Assembly (NCBI GenBank): GCA_028023455.1
Contig: JAQFVV010012423.1
Location: 2,559,273-2,623,272, forward strand
DNA length: 64,000 nt
From: Epiperipatus broadwayi
Taxonomy: Eukaryota > Onychophora > Udeonychophora > Euonychophora > Peripatidae
Direction of reading: 5' to 3'
The notes below the pieces were generated by a model. It searched no databases, was not told where the DNA came from, and worked only from the letters and a program-made list of their open reading frames with translations. Below, one piece after another: positions 12,204 to 23,990 of the stretch; position 1 is the first letter of the stretch, and each line of letters opens with the position of its first letter. The position numbers and the translations under genes are program-made.

Positions 12204-12505
12204 TCATATAACCAATTTTTTTTTAGATGTCAAAACATAAAATGTAGTTCGCTGTACTCATCATAGTAAAAGTAATTATGATGATAAGTATGACATTGAA
12301 ATCAAATAAAAAGCAGTCAAAGAAGAACAGACTCTTACATGTGAACCTGTTGCAATTGAAAAAAATCCCACATGAAAAATTTAAGAGAGAAGTGACTGTA
12401 AAAAAGCATAGTACAGCTGCTTCAGAAGTAGATCCCTTTAAAAACCCTGATATAAAATTTGATAATGATGGCACTTGGACTCAAGTATTTTGTGAGAAAA
12501 AATAA
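12063..12505 (+). other. Unassigned exon-like stretch with (GA)16
   Basis: A tattatttttctttcag acceptor-like sequence precedes 12081. From there a frame reads DNKTNNTSMSISDS, then a lysine-rich piece, then an (RE)n run encoded by a (GA)n microsatellite at 12168-12199. Beyond a second tttttttttag at about 12226, a different frame (12278-12505) gives 75 residues, rich in K at the start and ending in KFDNDGTWTQVF. Both parts look more protein-like than their surroundings, but they are in different frames with stops between them. It may be a decayed retroposed copy or an exon of a basic nuclear protein. I do not recognise the family, and chance is not excluded. Confidence 0.25.
12168..12199. repeat. 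(GA)n microsatellite
   Basis: Sixteen uninterrupted GA units follow taaattt. If translated in the upstream frame they would encode an Arg-Glu run. Confidence 0.95.
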
Positions 12506-13385
12506 TACATATTTTTAGATTATAAAAATAATATAAGATTTATAAGAAATTGCCAAGAGATTTTAACGGTAGAGAATTTCAAGCTTCTTTGCTCAATATG
12601 AAAATGAAAAAGTAACAAACAAACATTTCAACAAGAATGGTTAACATAAAATGGTCCATAAGATACCCACTGCTCTACAATATTTTTGAGACTTAAGAAT
12701 CAATGACTTAAGCAGTTGATTACAAAAAAAATTTTTGCTTACAAATAAACCTTAGAAAAGTGTGAAATTTTACCTGCTCACAAAAATAGTGCTCAACAAA
12801 AAAAAATTGTCTTGCAATTCTATTTGCAAATTCAATGTGAGAGAATTAAATGGAGCATTGCACACAAATAAGGAGTTGCTCATGAGAATTATTCATCAGA
12901 GTTCAACAAAATGATATGGAAGATAAAAATTAAAAAACATGATCAAAATGAGTTTATTGACTTTTGTAAGAACAAAGTTTTTCAAACCATCCTTGATAAA
13001 AGAAGATATACATTTTTTATACAACAATAGTAAATGCAATTCAAGATAACGTTCACAATAAATAAAAACATTGTACATCTGAAATACATATTAGTTTTAT
13101 AACACCAATCTAAATCCTGCAAAGCATCATATTGCTATTAACTTTAGTAGTAGATAGAGGGCTCTATCAGAGATCATGTCCTTAGACCTGCTTCAAGTTG
13201 TGAGGACCAAAATCATTCTTTTTAAATCATTAACTTGTATAATTGAAACAAAAAAGTTAATTTATATTATATAATACTATAGATATACTACTCATTAAGT
13301 GAGATGTAAAGTGTATATTGAGCTTGGGATAATCTCCAATTTAGTAAATGCTTAGTAATAATCAATAATATATTTATATAAAGTG
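12506..13385. other. AT-rich non-coding DNA
   Basis: No gene or transposon ends were recognised. Short runs of A are common. Confidence 0.6.
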
Positions 13386-13460
13386 ATGTGTGTCAAAGTT
13401 GTAAATGCAAAAAGTTTGACACTTGCAATCAAATTACTGTAATTTACTATCTATATAATA
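13386..13460 (+). repeat. Two-copy motif with small hairpin, copy 2
   Basis: It holds gtgtcaaagttgtaaatgc ... agtttgacac ... tactatctatataata and is similar to 9388-9470. gtgtcaaa and tttgacac form an 8-bp stem with a loop of about 17 bases. The block directly precedes the inverted arm of the 340-bp satellite, and another tctatataata follows the last satellite unit at about 14394. The satellite is therefore bracketed by this word. Confidence 0.5.
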
Positions 13461-13675
13461 TTTAACACAGCATTATGCTGTTGCACATGTGCTTTGAAGA
13501 TTTTAACTATAAATGAATGAATACTAACACTCAACCACATGATAAAGTCTTTGGAAAAGATAGAATGGCTTTTTCAAAGACTTTATCATGTGGTTGAGTG
13601 TTAGTATTCATTCATTTATAGTTAAAATCTTCAAAGCGCATGTGCAACAGCGTAATGCTGTGTTAAATATTATAG
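13456..13675. repeat. Inverted first unit of the 340-bp array
   Basis: 13456-13560 is a close reverse complement of 13571-13675. For example aacacagcattatgctgttg pairs with caacagcgtaatgctgtgtt, and accacatgataaagtctttg pairs with caaagactttatcatgtggt. The axis lies at the gatagaatgg word near 13561. The array therefore starts with one partial unit pointing left and continues with units pointing right. Confidence 0.85.
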
Positions 13676-14378
13676 TTTACAAACATCGTGCTATAAAAAA
13701 AATGATTTATGTACATACATTTAATATCAAATAAGAAGAATGACATATCGTAAATTCTAGTAAATTTCATTAGCGTCTTTCATTCAAGCATGTAATAGTA
13801 ATTTAAAGTGATTATTTAATATATTCACGCTTTCACTTTCAAACACTTAATATTCGCCCATACAAAAGCGTTTGGGTTCGAAAAGATAGATGGCCAGGCC
13901 ATTCTATCTTTTCCAAAGACTTTATCATGTGGTTGAGTGTTAGTATTTATTCATTTATAGTTAAAATCTTCAAAGCGCATGTGCAACAGCGTAATGCTGT
14001 GTTAAATATTACAGTTTACAAACATCGCCCTATAAAAAAAAAGATTTATTTACTTACATTTAATATCAAATAAGAAGAATGACATATCGTAAATTCTAGT
14101 AAATTTCATTAGCGTCTTTCATTCAAGCATGTAATAGTAATTTAAAGTGATTATTTAATATATTCATGCTTTCACTTTCAAACACTTAAGATTTGCCCAT
14201 ACAAAAGCATTTGGGTTCAAAAAGATAGATGGCCACTGGCCATTCTATCTTTCCCAAAGACTTTATCATGTGGTTGAGTGTTAGTATTCATTCATTTATA
14301 GTTAAAATCTTCAAAGTGCATGTGCAACAGCGTAATGCTGTGTTAAATATTACAGTTTACAAACATCGTGCTATCAAA
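13572..14378 (+). repeat. 340-bp tandem repeat, about 2.4 units
   Basis: The word caaagactttatcatgtggt recurs at about 13575, 13914 and 14255, giving a period of 339-341 bases. The units are very similar throughout, including ttaatatcaaataagaagaa and cattagcgtctttcattcaa. Each full unit ends in a palindromic junction at about 13881-13912 and 14220-14252: aaagatagatggcc, a short spacer, ggccattctatctt. The third unit stops early, at about 14378. There is no open frame. The units may be a tandem derivative of a transposon whose termini are the gatagaatgg words. Confidence 0.85.
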
Positions 14379-17300
14379 AATGATTTATTTATATCTATAT
14401 AATACTAAACAAGTGATGAAAATATATGTAGAAGATTGTAATCTATGCCAATTGGTGGGTGAGATTTAGCAAGAAATCTGCATCTTGGGGATAATTTATC
14501 TTTTTCACACAACTTTGTTAATATGTTTCAGGAATTTGTGGTAGATTGAAAGTTTGAAATACATCTTAAAAAGTAAATATGAAGTTAAATAAAATATATC
14601 TCAAAATATGTATATGAAATTAAATTATAAAATGTGCTATGTATGTACATATAACTTGTTCACTTGAAAATGTGTAGTGGATGTTTCAAAAATATATCTA
14701 TAATGAAAAAGGTTGATCTGGTTTCTGGGATAATGGATATGGATAGTTGTAATAGAATCAAGCTAAGACAAACGATGCACTGATAAAAATGAAAAAAAAA
14801 AAGACAACTTGAAAACCTATAATGCTCCCATCAAATGTACTTTGCTATAAGTATGTTAAATCCATATTTTCATAATTGTAATTTTAAAATGTGTGAAAAT
14901 ATATGAAGATACAAAATGAAAAAAACAACAACAAATGGGTAACAGTATTGAATACTACAACAAAAATAATCTTGATGAAAAAGTGCAATAGGAATAAGGG
15001 AATCAAAAAGTCAAATTGATAGTATCAAAAAAGAGAATCTAATATCTAAAAAGAAATCAATAAAAAAGTTGTATCGTACATAAATTAGGAAACATCACAG
15101 GATAACAAAATATAATGAAATTTAAATATCAGATAATGTCAAATAGTAATATAGAAACGACAGTTTATTTTAGTATAACTGGGAAATAAAATAATTACAA
15201 AATCCAGAATCTCATATAAAACAAAATTTAGTTTAGTAATTATAAAATAATAATTTAATTAACATGAGGCAAATATCAGATTATAAATATTGTTATTTAC
15301 AAAATTACGTTTCATCATTATTTCTATATTTACAAACACAGAGGAATGAGAAAGTTTATTCTAGATGGTTATGTTATTTTTAAAAATAAATATTTCAGCA
15401 TATAGATACAAAAAATATAACACACCAATAATTTTAAACTCTTCAGTTTGGTCTAGCACAACACAATTCTTAACATACCTTTTATTAATAATATTTAATC
15501 TTTTGTGTTTTTTCAATTTTTTAATATTTTTTATACTTGATCAAAATCTGATAAGATTGTCTATCGTTGTTTCTAACAATTCTCCGTAGTATTTCTCATT
15601 TTGTTCTTTATTAATAAGATAATATTAAATATTTTATTGTGATTTATATTTACATCGTAGTATTTAATTTATAGAAATATTTTGAGTTCATTTGTATCTA
15701 GATATCATTTGTTCAGTGTTTTATATTTAATGCAAAACAAATTGCATACATTTTTACATATTGTTTCATCCATTAAAAATGAAAATATATTTTTATCTAA
15801 CGTGTCAGTAAACACTGTTATCTTAGGAGAATCTTATTATTATTCTTTATTTGATTTTTTTTTTTCCAATTGTAGCTCAGATTGAAAACAAGTCGTAATT
15901 TCACTTCTAAGTAATAAAAAATATTTTTTATGCATATAATTTATTTTAAATTTAATCTGTTTTAATTTTTTTTTGTTTTATCCTTTCTTTCATATATTTG
16001 TATAATTATTTTAAAATTCCAAAGTCTATAAAAATTTATAGCTGATTATTTTATTCTTTCTTTTCTAAGTTTTCCTCTCAAGAGTATTCATCCAATAAGC
16101 CACTTTTATAGCAAACATCAAGAGGGTCAAAATGACTTTTTCAATCAGTGATAAATCTTTCTTTTATTATTTTTAATTTGTATCCCAAGACTCAGTTTGA
16201 CACATAAAATTTTAAAAATATTCACACTTAAAATGTTTACTTTTCTCTTAGGCACATTTTTCATACTTTCGTGTTATTTTTAGTAAATTCTTTTCTTTTC
16301 ATCTTCACCCTTTAATTAAAAATGTAGATACTGCAGAATAGAGAACTAAAATGATTATCATTAATTATGGATAAAGTTATATATCTGAACTATCACTATT
16401 AGAACATACCAAAAGTACTTAAACTTCTCTGTTTAATGACTTCAGTCTTTTTTTCTCTGATTGAAACTTCAATAAAAATATTGAGGCTAAACCTTATTTC
16501 AATAACTTATTTATAATTTCTAATAATGATATCTAATGAATGGGTTAATAAATAATCAATAGACTAAGAAAATACTGAGAATGCATTAAAAATAATAATA
16601 CTAATATTCTTGGAAACTCATGGTTGTTAAAGAGAAGAAACTTTAAGCTCAACTCCCATTATAATTTATATTCTCAGCACACTCCCCATTCATTCATTAA
16701 AGTCACAATTAAAATTTTATTACAGATTACAAATAGTTCTGTGCCCATCTCCACTCTCCCGATCCCTCCCTCCATTACTCTCACATTCTTAGGTCTATTG
16801 CCCTACTATCTCTTTTACTTTCAAAATTTCCATCGTACTAGCTCATTTATATCCTATGATAATCTCTTTTCAGGGTTTAGAACAATAAGGTCTGGAAGTC
16901 GAACAGGCTGCTATGGATTATTGGTGATAAACACTCTTCCCATAATTATCTCCAAGGTTGATCTTAGCTGACTTTAATGTAGTTAATGTCCACTTACATT
17001 AAAGCTTGAATAATTAAGCTTACATTAAATCTTTTAGAAATAACATATTATAAACACTTTCATAATTAAGAAAAAATCACAAGGAAGTGCATCTAGGGAG
17101 GTGTTTGAATACAAAGGATGGGGAAAAGATTTTATGCCCACCCACTGCATCCACTATCACCAATAACTATCCCACCATTCATAATCTATACATCAACTAT
17201 ACTAAATTATTTCCGGGAGTATAGCTAATTTTGAGTATTGCCGTGCTACATAAGCTTAGAAAATTAACCATTTACATAAATTTTACCTGATATGATTTAC

Positions 17301-19790
17301 CAAAATGATGCTCCAAATAAAAATAATAATGTATTGATGCATAATTGGATTTGAGATTTCTAGATTGTAATAACCCACAAAACATTGAGTCTTATGCAAT
17401 TTTTTTTAAAAAAAAACAACAACAAATTTTATTAACAAATATAATTCAATAAAATAATACAAACATTATTTTTATAGTTCACATGGCTTTCCCCTGTTTT
17501 ACAACCGTGTGATAAAAAAAAAAAAATCCCTAAATCAACGACAATTTTAGGAGGTTTTAAAATACAAATATTAATTCTTAATTACTAGGGAATCACATTT
17601 GCCATGAAATAATACTAATAAAACAGATAGATAATGATAATAGTTACTTAATAGATATTTTGTTTTTAATTTTAACTAAGATAAAGTGAACATTAAATTT
17701 CTCCCCCCAGTGTTTAATACTTTCAATTACTGATTTATTTCTAAGGATAACTCTCCCAATAATAAAATTTTAACAATTTCCCTTAATTATTTTAACCTAA
17801 TGTGCCTTCACCTTTACAATGGAGATATTTTATGTATAGTTGGTCTTCTCACCATTAAGTTACTTTTAGTTACTTTTCAAATGTCAAGAAATCCGTACTT
17901 AGCTTAATCATTATCACATGTGCATAAATCTATATTCATGTTCTTATGACAATAAAAATAATACTTCAGTAATCTTACCATTCCAGCGAAGTTCTCAGCT
18001 AGCTGTGGATATGTTTTCTAGATAATTTTATGTACGCATTGCTAACGATGTTCTCAGGTTTTATTTAACCCTTAAGTTTAATTTTTATCTACGTTATTAT
18101 TCTTGACTCTTATTGATCAATTAAAATATATCTTCAAAGCAATGTTCAAGTATACTAATCATACACACATTATCCAAACTCATCCTGACATCAAATTGGG
18201 TTATGACCCTGTAACCAACATTTAAAAGTAATACTCTGCAATAGCTATAATTCATACACCCATAAGGAATGTAAACATTAATATGAGGGTAGGCAGTGAC
18301 CTGAATAAGAGAAAATACCTTTTCACTAAGGTTGAGGTATGCTAGGATGTATCGCTAGTCATACAGAGAGACTTTGGTATGCCTATTAACCTTTGACCAT
18401 CAATACAGAAATCATATTATGGTGTAGAAAATAACCAAGTGGGAAACTCTTCCACTGTACTTAAATACTTTATAAAAAAATGAAATAAACATCTTAGTGA
18501 GCGAGATAAACTATGACTCCACTAGCTTGGTGAAGACTCTTTGTTCATCCACAGGTCTAACACCAATTTGTACAAATAAAACTTTCACATCTACATTCCT
18601 CTCATGAAATAGTACAACAGAACATTAGCCAACAATTTTTCCATGCCTTAATTAGCTTATATCTAACTTTAACTTTATGATAATAATAATAGTAATAAGA
18701 AATGTGTATTAAATTTTTAAAATTATCTCTGCACTTTTAAAATATAATGATGATGTTTTAGCCCAACATTCACACAACCTTTATAAAACATATCAATAAG
18801 CATTTGATAATAATACCTGATCCAATTTAAAAACATTTCATTTAACAATATCTCTCATTCTCTTCATAAAAAATATGTAAAGCATTTAATACAGGCACAT
18901 ACAAAATGATTTGATATTAACTTATCTATCCCTCCAAAAAATAATAATAATATTTTTAATATAGATTAACTTTAAATGAATATATATGATTAAATTTTTT
19001 TTTTTAGATTGAATGTTAGAAATGAATAACAAGTAATATACTTATACAGCCCTCCCAGATTCGCCTTTTGATCTCTGGTTTCCATTTTTGCTGCAGCTTT
19101 TTTGCCTTCTTTTGTTTGTTCTATGTGCAAACATATCACTTTAGATAGTTCCTTTTAGTTGCAAATCATTAATCTGGGGCTTTATTTGAAAGAGTCACTT
19201 TTATATAAGTTCAATCCTTATGCTAAAATGTAATAAAATTTTCACGTTGATGATAAGACTTTCTCCATTTTGGGTTCTGGCATTAATTACACTTTATAGC
19301 TGAAAATAACTAGCTTTTAAGTTTTGACATGTATAGGTCCACTTATTGATGTATTTCTCATTTTACTTATGACAATTTGATGATTTGTATATGATTGTAG
19401 TGTTCAGTTACACCCTATTTACGAAATCAAAATTAATTTTCTCTTGGAATTTTGGATAGTACAAATAGCTAAGTTTTTTAAACTTAATAAATTTAAATGT
19501 GAAATAATAATTCATATAACTCAGTGTTTCTCCGATTTTTCCTGAGCAAAATTCCTCTGCAGTTTAAGTTTCATCACTTGCCAATTCCTGATAAATTGGG
19601 TATATTTAGATGTAAGACAAATCATGAAGTTGGTCAATTTTTGGAGAGAACAGGGTATACCCAATATCAACTTACTCAATGATATTTTTGTATTAATGTT
19701 AGAAAATTTGACTAGGTTTTTTATTCAGGAGACAGAATGGAAAATTAAAAACAAACTTATGATTTATTTTTCTAACAATTCAAAACAAAA
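14379..19790. other. Long AT-rich non-coding stretch
   Basis: I found no gene, exon pair or transposon end that I can support. The 115-codon frame at 16624-16971 is rich in S, T, P, I and L, has no recognisable domain and does not start at ATG. The segment at about 16730-17230 and the one at 18180-18600 are less AT-rich than their surroundings and may be old repeats, but I cannot assign them. Confidence 0.5.
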
Positions 19791-19794
19791 CAAC

Positions 19795-19975
19795 ACTCTC
19801 CATATAGTAGTGCCATCTTGTGTTAACAAGAGCAATCAATGGATGCCAGAAGGCTTATGCATAAAATCCCTATCTAGTGCCTACTCATCCAATATCCCCA
19901 GACTAGTTTCTGGCTTGTGGCCTTCATCAGTGAGGAGCCTTGGAACTGAGAGCACTGCACCTAGAACTTAGGATC
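19795..19975 (+). repeat. Dispersed repeat family C, copy 1
   Basis: The segment actctccatatagtagtgcc ... gagcaatcaatggatgcca ... ggcttatgcataaaatccct ... gactagtttctggcttgtgg matches the arms of the fold-back at 44437-44689. The same outer end (caatactgtatggagagtt in reverse) is found at 58490-58530. A frame of 115 codons passes through it but has no protein signature, and the repeat explains the sequence. Confidence 0.65.
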
Positions 19976-20188
19976 TAATGCAACCCTCCAGCACCCACCT
20001 TTTAACTCTATTTAACTACAAAATTATGAGAATGAAATTGAAAACACTATTAATATTTTCAATCCAAGCTCAATAGCTTATATAGTCATATGGGTCTGAA
20101 CTCAATTCAGTACCCATACATTTTGGTGTCTTTGGCTCTTTAACAACCATAGCCACCACTATCCTATTAGGCAGGATTGGTGTTAAAC

Positions 20189-20239
20189 CACTAAACATTA
20201 CATGATCACATGAGATAGTGATCATGTGATGTTTAGTGA
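20189..20239. repeat. Short near-perfect hairpin
   Basis: cactaaacattacatgatcac at 20189-20209 and gtgatcatgtgatgtttagtg at 20218-20238 are reverse complements with one mismatch and a loop of about 8 bases. The arm word actaaacatcacatgatcac also occurs alone at about 44378-44397, 60 bases from a family C element, so this hairpin probably belongs to the same repeat family. Confidence 0.75.
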
Positions 20240-22631
20240 TTTATTTTTCTCCCTTTTTTTTAAAAAAAAATGCTTATTTAACCTGACAACAAGTCTTCTC
20301 TATGATGACTAGCAAGAAAAAAGAGCCATTCTAAAGACAAATCAAGCTCTTATATTGCCTGGGTTCCTTCACCCTTACCCCCCTGAATGATTGACCTGCC
20401 AAACCATTTATGTCTACATTTTAATGGATTGACCACCCATTGTTTTTAAACTTATACATTCCTGTGTCACAGATATTACATGATTTTCTTTAGTGATTTT
20501 TCACTCGTGGAAATCTCCCCAAAAAACAAATGAAAGAAAACTCTCCCCAAAAAATAAATGAGAGAAAGATCTCCCCCCTTTTTTTTGAATAATAATAAAA
20601 AAAATGCATAGCAACCCAACTTCAAACACAAAATCTTGACTGAAAATTGGCCACTATGAATCAATCATTGAAACAAATTAATTTCTCAAATGAGATAACA
20701 TGGGATAATTATTATTCACTTATTAACTTTATAATTAAAATTCACAACTAAATCATATACATACACGCACCCATCACACATACAATTCTAATTAGACCGA
20801 TTGCTCAACACTCTGATTAATTCTTGATCTCTTTTTTTTGACAAATTGATTGTATTAATTATTGAGGTTTAACTTATTATTGTAAAATTATGATTATCTA
20901 TTTTCATTTCCCCCAAAGTAGTTTTGTAAATCACACAACCGCTTCCTTCTCTCCAATCTCCAATCTTTAAAATAATTGATAACATTGCTAACTCATAAAC
21001 TTCTCAATTATAACATTGTCTATCAAATTACCTTATGAATCAATACTAAACAAAATAATTTTTGCTTAGAAATTTTTATAAGTAAAATTATGCAATCCCT
21101 AAGAATATAACTTGGATTCAAACTTAGCATTGGCTAGAAAGCTTGTCTATCAAAAAATATATATAGCTCATGAGGAAAATTTTTATCAAACACTGTCATG
21201 CATAACTATGTCTAAAATCTAATGGAGCTTTGGGAAAACCCAAGGGCTACAATATATATATATATTCAAATTTACTAAGTTAGTATAATAATGGGCTAGC
21301 TTTTGAAATAACACCTTGTAATTACACAAACCGAACTCATAACATAAACAATAAATAATATAAAATAAAAACAAAGGAAATATTTTATTGAATTAAATTT
21401 ATATTTGCAAATGACTAACTATGAATATTTATAAATTTTTCAATGTTCAACAATATAGCACCATGTTAGTGTTTATGTAAGTAACTATGAACATTTAAAT
21501 GTTCTCAGGAATAAAAAAAGCATCAAGTATTGCACAATGTCCCCATATACTGATAAGTGATAAAAAAATTAAATAAATCTCAAAGTCACTTAGAATGAAA
21601 CAAGTAGTATATTTTTTATTATGATTTACATTTACTCTTCTTTTAAAATGGCAATAATCTATTTCTTTTATAGCTTTTCACTTGACTTCAATATCATTCA
21701 TATTCACAGCATTTGTTAATAATATTCATTAAGCAATGTTTGTATCTGAGTGGGAGGGACCACTTAATCTTTAATATAAAGAATATACAATAATAGATTA
21801 ATAATAATATCATATTAAAATAATATGATTCAAAATCATAGATAGTTTTTTAAGATAGAATCACATTAACTTTTCAATAAAAAAAATATCAACATTCTCT
21901 TCATATTCTGCTACGATATGAATATATCTTTTTTGAAACATACTAATCTTTTAGAATGCAAATGCCAAGTACTTAGATTAATCAATTACAAAAGGGCTTC
22001 AATTATGGCCAAAAAATTAATATATTCAACCATGTCCCAGTTAATTCTGAGAATTTAATAAGAATTTGTCACTAAATGATACTACTCCTAACTATGCTAG
22101 ACTTTCATGAAAAAAAGGGACCTCCTAATCTCACATATAAAGGATTACATACCTATGATATATATAAATTATCAATATAATAGTTAATGCTTCAAACCCA
22201 TCTTATGATGAAGCTATAAATTATTTACTGAAACACAAATAATCTTTAATAATAATAACAATATGTTATGTATATACATATAAATGGTTTCCATAAAAAC
22301 AAACGATAATAAAATTAATATAAAACATTCATTGTGTACTATGTATATAGCATATATACTTGATGCACATAAATTAAAACAACAAAAAATAAGAAATGAT
22401 ACCTAATGTCTTATTTATCTTGATAAATCAAAAATTAAGATCACTTTTGTACAGTTTAATTTTAAAAAAAATGTTCACCTCAGTCATCATTTAATAACTT
22501 TATTTTTTTGGAAATCACTACAAAAAAGAAAGCTAACATCAAATTTAATTACTAAAAACTAAACAAATTATTGTCACTATGATGGTTAAATATCCAATAT
22601 GATTTATTTGTCCATAATGTTGTCACAAACA
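20240..22631. other. AT-rich non-coding DNA
   Basis: Nothing was recognised beyond A/T runs and a (TA)n tract near 21251. The minus-strand frame at 20476-20664 is F/L/K-rich and overlaps homopolymers, so I do not count it. Confidence 0.6.
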
Positions 22632-23016
22632 GAAATAAATAAATAATCAATCAAACAAGATTGAAATAAACAACTATTAATAATTATATTTAAATATTTA
22701 TCAAACCGGCATTCATCTCCATTGAGACCTTCTCAAGATATTATATTATAAAATTCACATAAACAAATAATAATATTCACTCCATCTACTGGACGTTATT
22801 TAGATTATATTTCATTTTCTTTTTAAACATGTCCATATATTATAAATAAATAAATTTAATATATTATACATCTAAAAATTTTAACAATATTCCCCCCCCC
22901 CCAAAAAAAAAAAAGAAATAATAAAAATAATAATTAAATATATATTTTACATCTTTTAAAAAATAAAAATTAGAAATAAATAAATAAATTGACATTTACA
23001 TATGTACATCCATTTC

Positions 23017-23248
23017 CTACACTTTCCAATTGTTTAATAAAGCCCATTTCCCACCTAATTTATCTGGACCTTTTACTATATTTACACATTTGTTTAAGTT
23101 TTCTTGAATATATAATGTTTCATAATATATTCTCTTATGGTAATTCTTCACATACTTAATAACACTTATATTTTCCCCACACTTCATTTTATGCCCTGTA
23201 TCCAAATAATGCAAATATGGCCCTGATCTCATGTCTTTTCTATTAATT
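23017..23248 (-). pseudogene. Penelope-like GIY-YIG domain, C-terminal fragment (left copy)
   Basis: The minus-strand frame ends at a stop at 23017-23019 and is open back to the junction at 23248. It encodes the last 77 or so residues of the element protein: NRKDMRSGPYLHYLDTGH, KMKCGENISVIKYV, YYETLYIQENL and GGKWALLNNWKV. It lacks the GIY and YIG strands, so it cannot fold into the nuclease. Only a handful of residues differ from the right copy (for example KCGEN versus KCEEN, and ENLNK versus ENLDK). An internal ATG at 23232 exists but is not a meaningful start. Confidence 0.8.
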
Positions 23249-23634
23249 CCTTGGGTAAATGGTTACATAATGCAAAAGATTTAAATAATGTTAGTAGTAT
23301 GATGGGGCTGGTATATAAAATTAGCTGTGGAAAATGCAATAAAATATATATAGGACAGACAGGGAGAACAGCAGGTGAGAGAGGTAAGGAACATGATCGA
23401 GCAATTAATAGAAAAGACATGAGATCAGGACCATATTTGCATTATTTGGATACAGGGCATAAAATGAAGTGTGAGGAAAATATAAGTGTTATTAAGTATG
23501 TGAAGAATTACCATAAGAGAATATATTATGAAACATTATATATTCAAGAAAACTTAGACAAATGTGTAAATATAGTAAAAGGTCCAGATAAATTAGGTGG
23601 GAAATGGGCTTTATTAAATAATTGGAAAGTGTAG
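23249..23634 (+). pseudogene. Penelope-like GIY-YIG endonuclease, 5'-truncated (right copy)
   Basis: An open frame of about 127 codons ends with a stop at 23632-23634. It holds the GIY-YIG nuclease of Penelope-like elements: GLVYKISC at residues 19-26, the CGKC pair (C26, C29) typical of this group, YIGQTGR at 33-39, and R44 and H48 in GERGKEH. The conserved tail GPYLHYLDTGHKMKC ... GGKWALLNNWKV follows. In the intact element this domain nicks target DNA for the upstream reverse transcriptase. Here the reverse transcriptase is missing. The frame runs into the inverted partner at 23249 and the first codon is TTG, not ATG, so there is no real start. The frame has no stop, which again suggests a young insertion. 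Confidence 0.85.
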
Positions 23635-23990
23635 GAAATGATTGTATATATGTAAATACCAATTTATTTATTTATTTTTATTTTTTATTTTTTAAAAAAT
23701 GTAAAATATATATTTAATTATTATTATTATTTTTTTTTGGGGGGGGGGTATTGTTAAAATTTGTTAAATTTATTTATTTATAATATATGGACATGTTTAA
23801 AAAGAAAATGAAATATAATGTAAATAATGTCCAGTAGATGGAGTGAATATTATTATTTGTTTATGTGAATTGTATAATATAATATCTTGAGAAGGTCTCA
23901 ATGGAGCTGAAAGCTGGTTTGATAAATATTTAAACATAATTATTAATAGTTGTTTATTTCAATCTTGTTTGATTGATTATTTATTTAAAT

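Larger units (their letters stand above)
22632..23990. mobile_element. Head-to-head pair of truncated Penelope-like elements
   Basis: 22632-23248 (minus) and 23403-23990 (plus) are long, very similar reverse complements. They include coding 3' ends, a poly-C/poly-A or poly-T/poly-G tract, and an outer segment (caatcttgtttgattgatta). The plus copy extends a further 154 bases inward, so the two 5' ends abut at 23248/23249 and both 3' ends point outward. Both copies keep only the C-terminal GIY-YIG endonuclease domain and the 3' tail. Penelope-like elements (retroelements combining a reverse transcriptase with GIY-YIG) are known for 5' truncation and inverted partner copies. The close identity of the arms points to a recent event. 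Confidence 0.85.

Noticed and set aside
13572-14378. CRISPR-like repeat array
   Set aside because: The repeats are 340 bases long and contiguous with no unique spacers, in a eukaryotic setting.
16624-16971. 115-codon plus-strand ORF
   Set aside because: It has no ATG start, no domain and low-complexity S/T/P/L composition. It could be an old repeat but not a supported gene.
23251-23634. An intact small GIY-YIG gene
   Set aside because: It starts with TTG at the truncation point and lacks the reverse transcriptase. It is the 3' end of a Penelope-like element.
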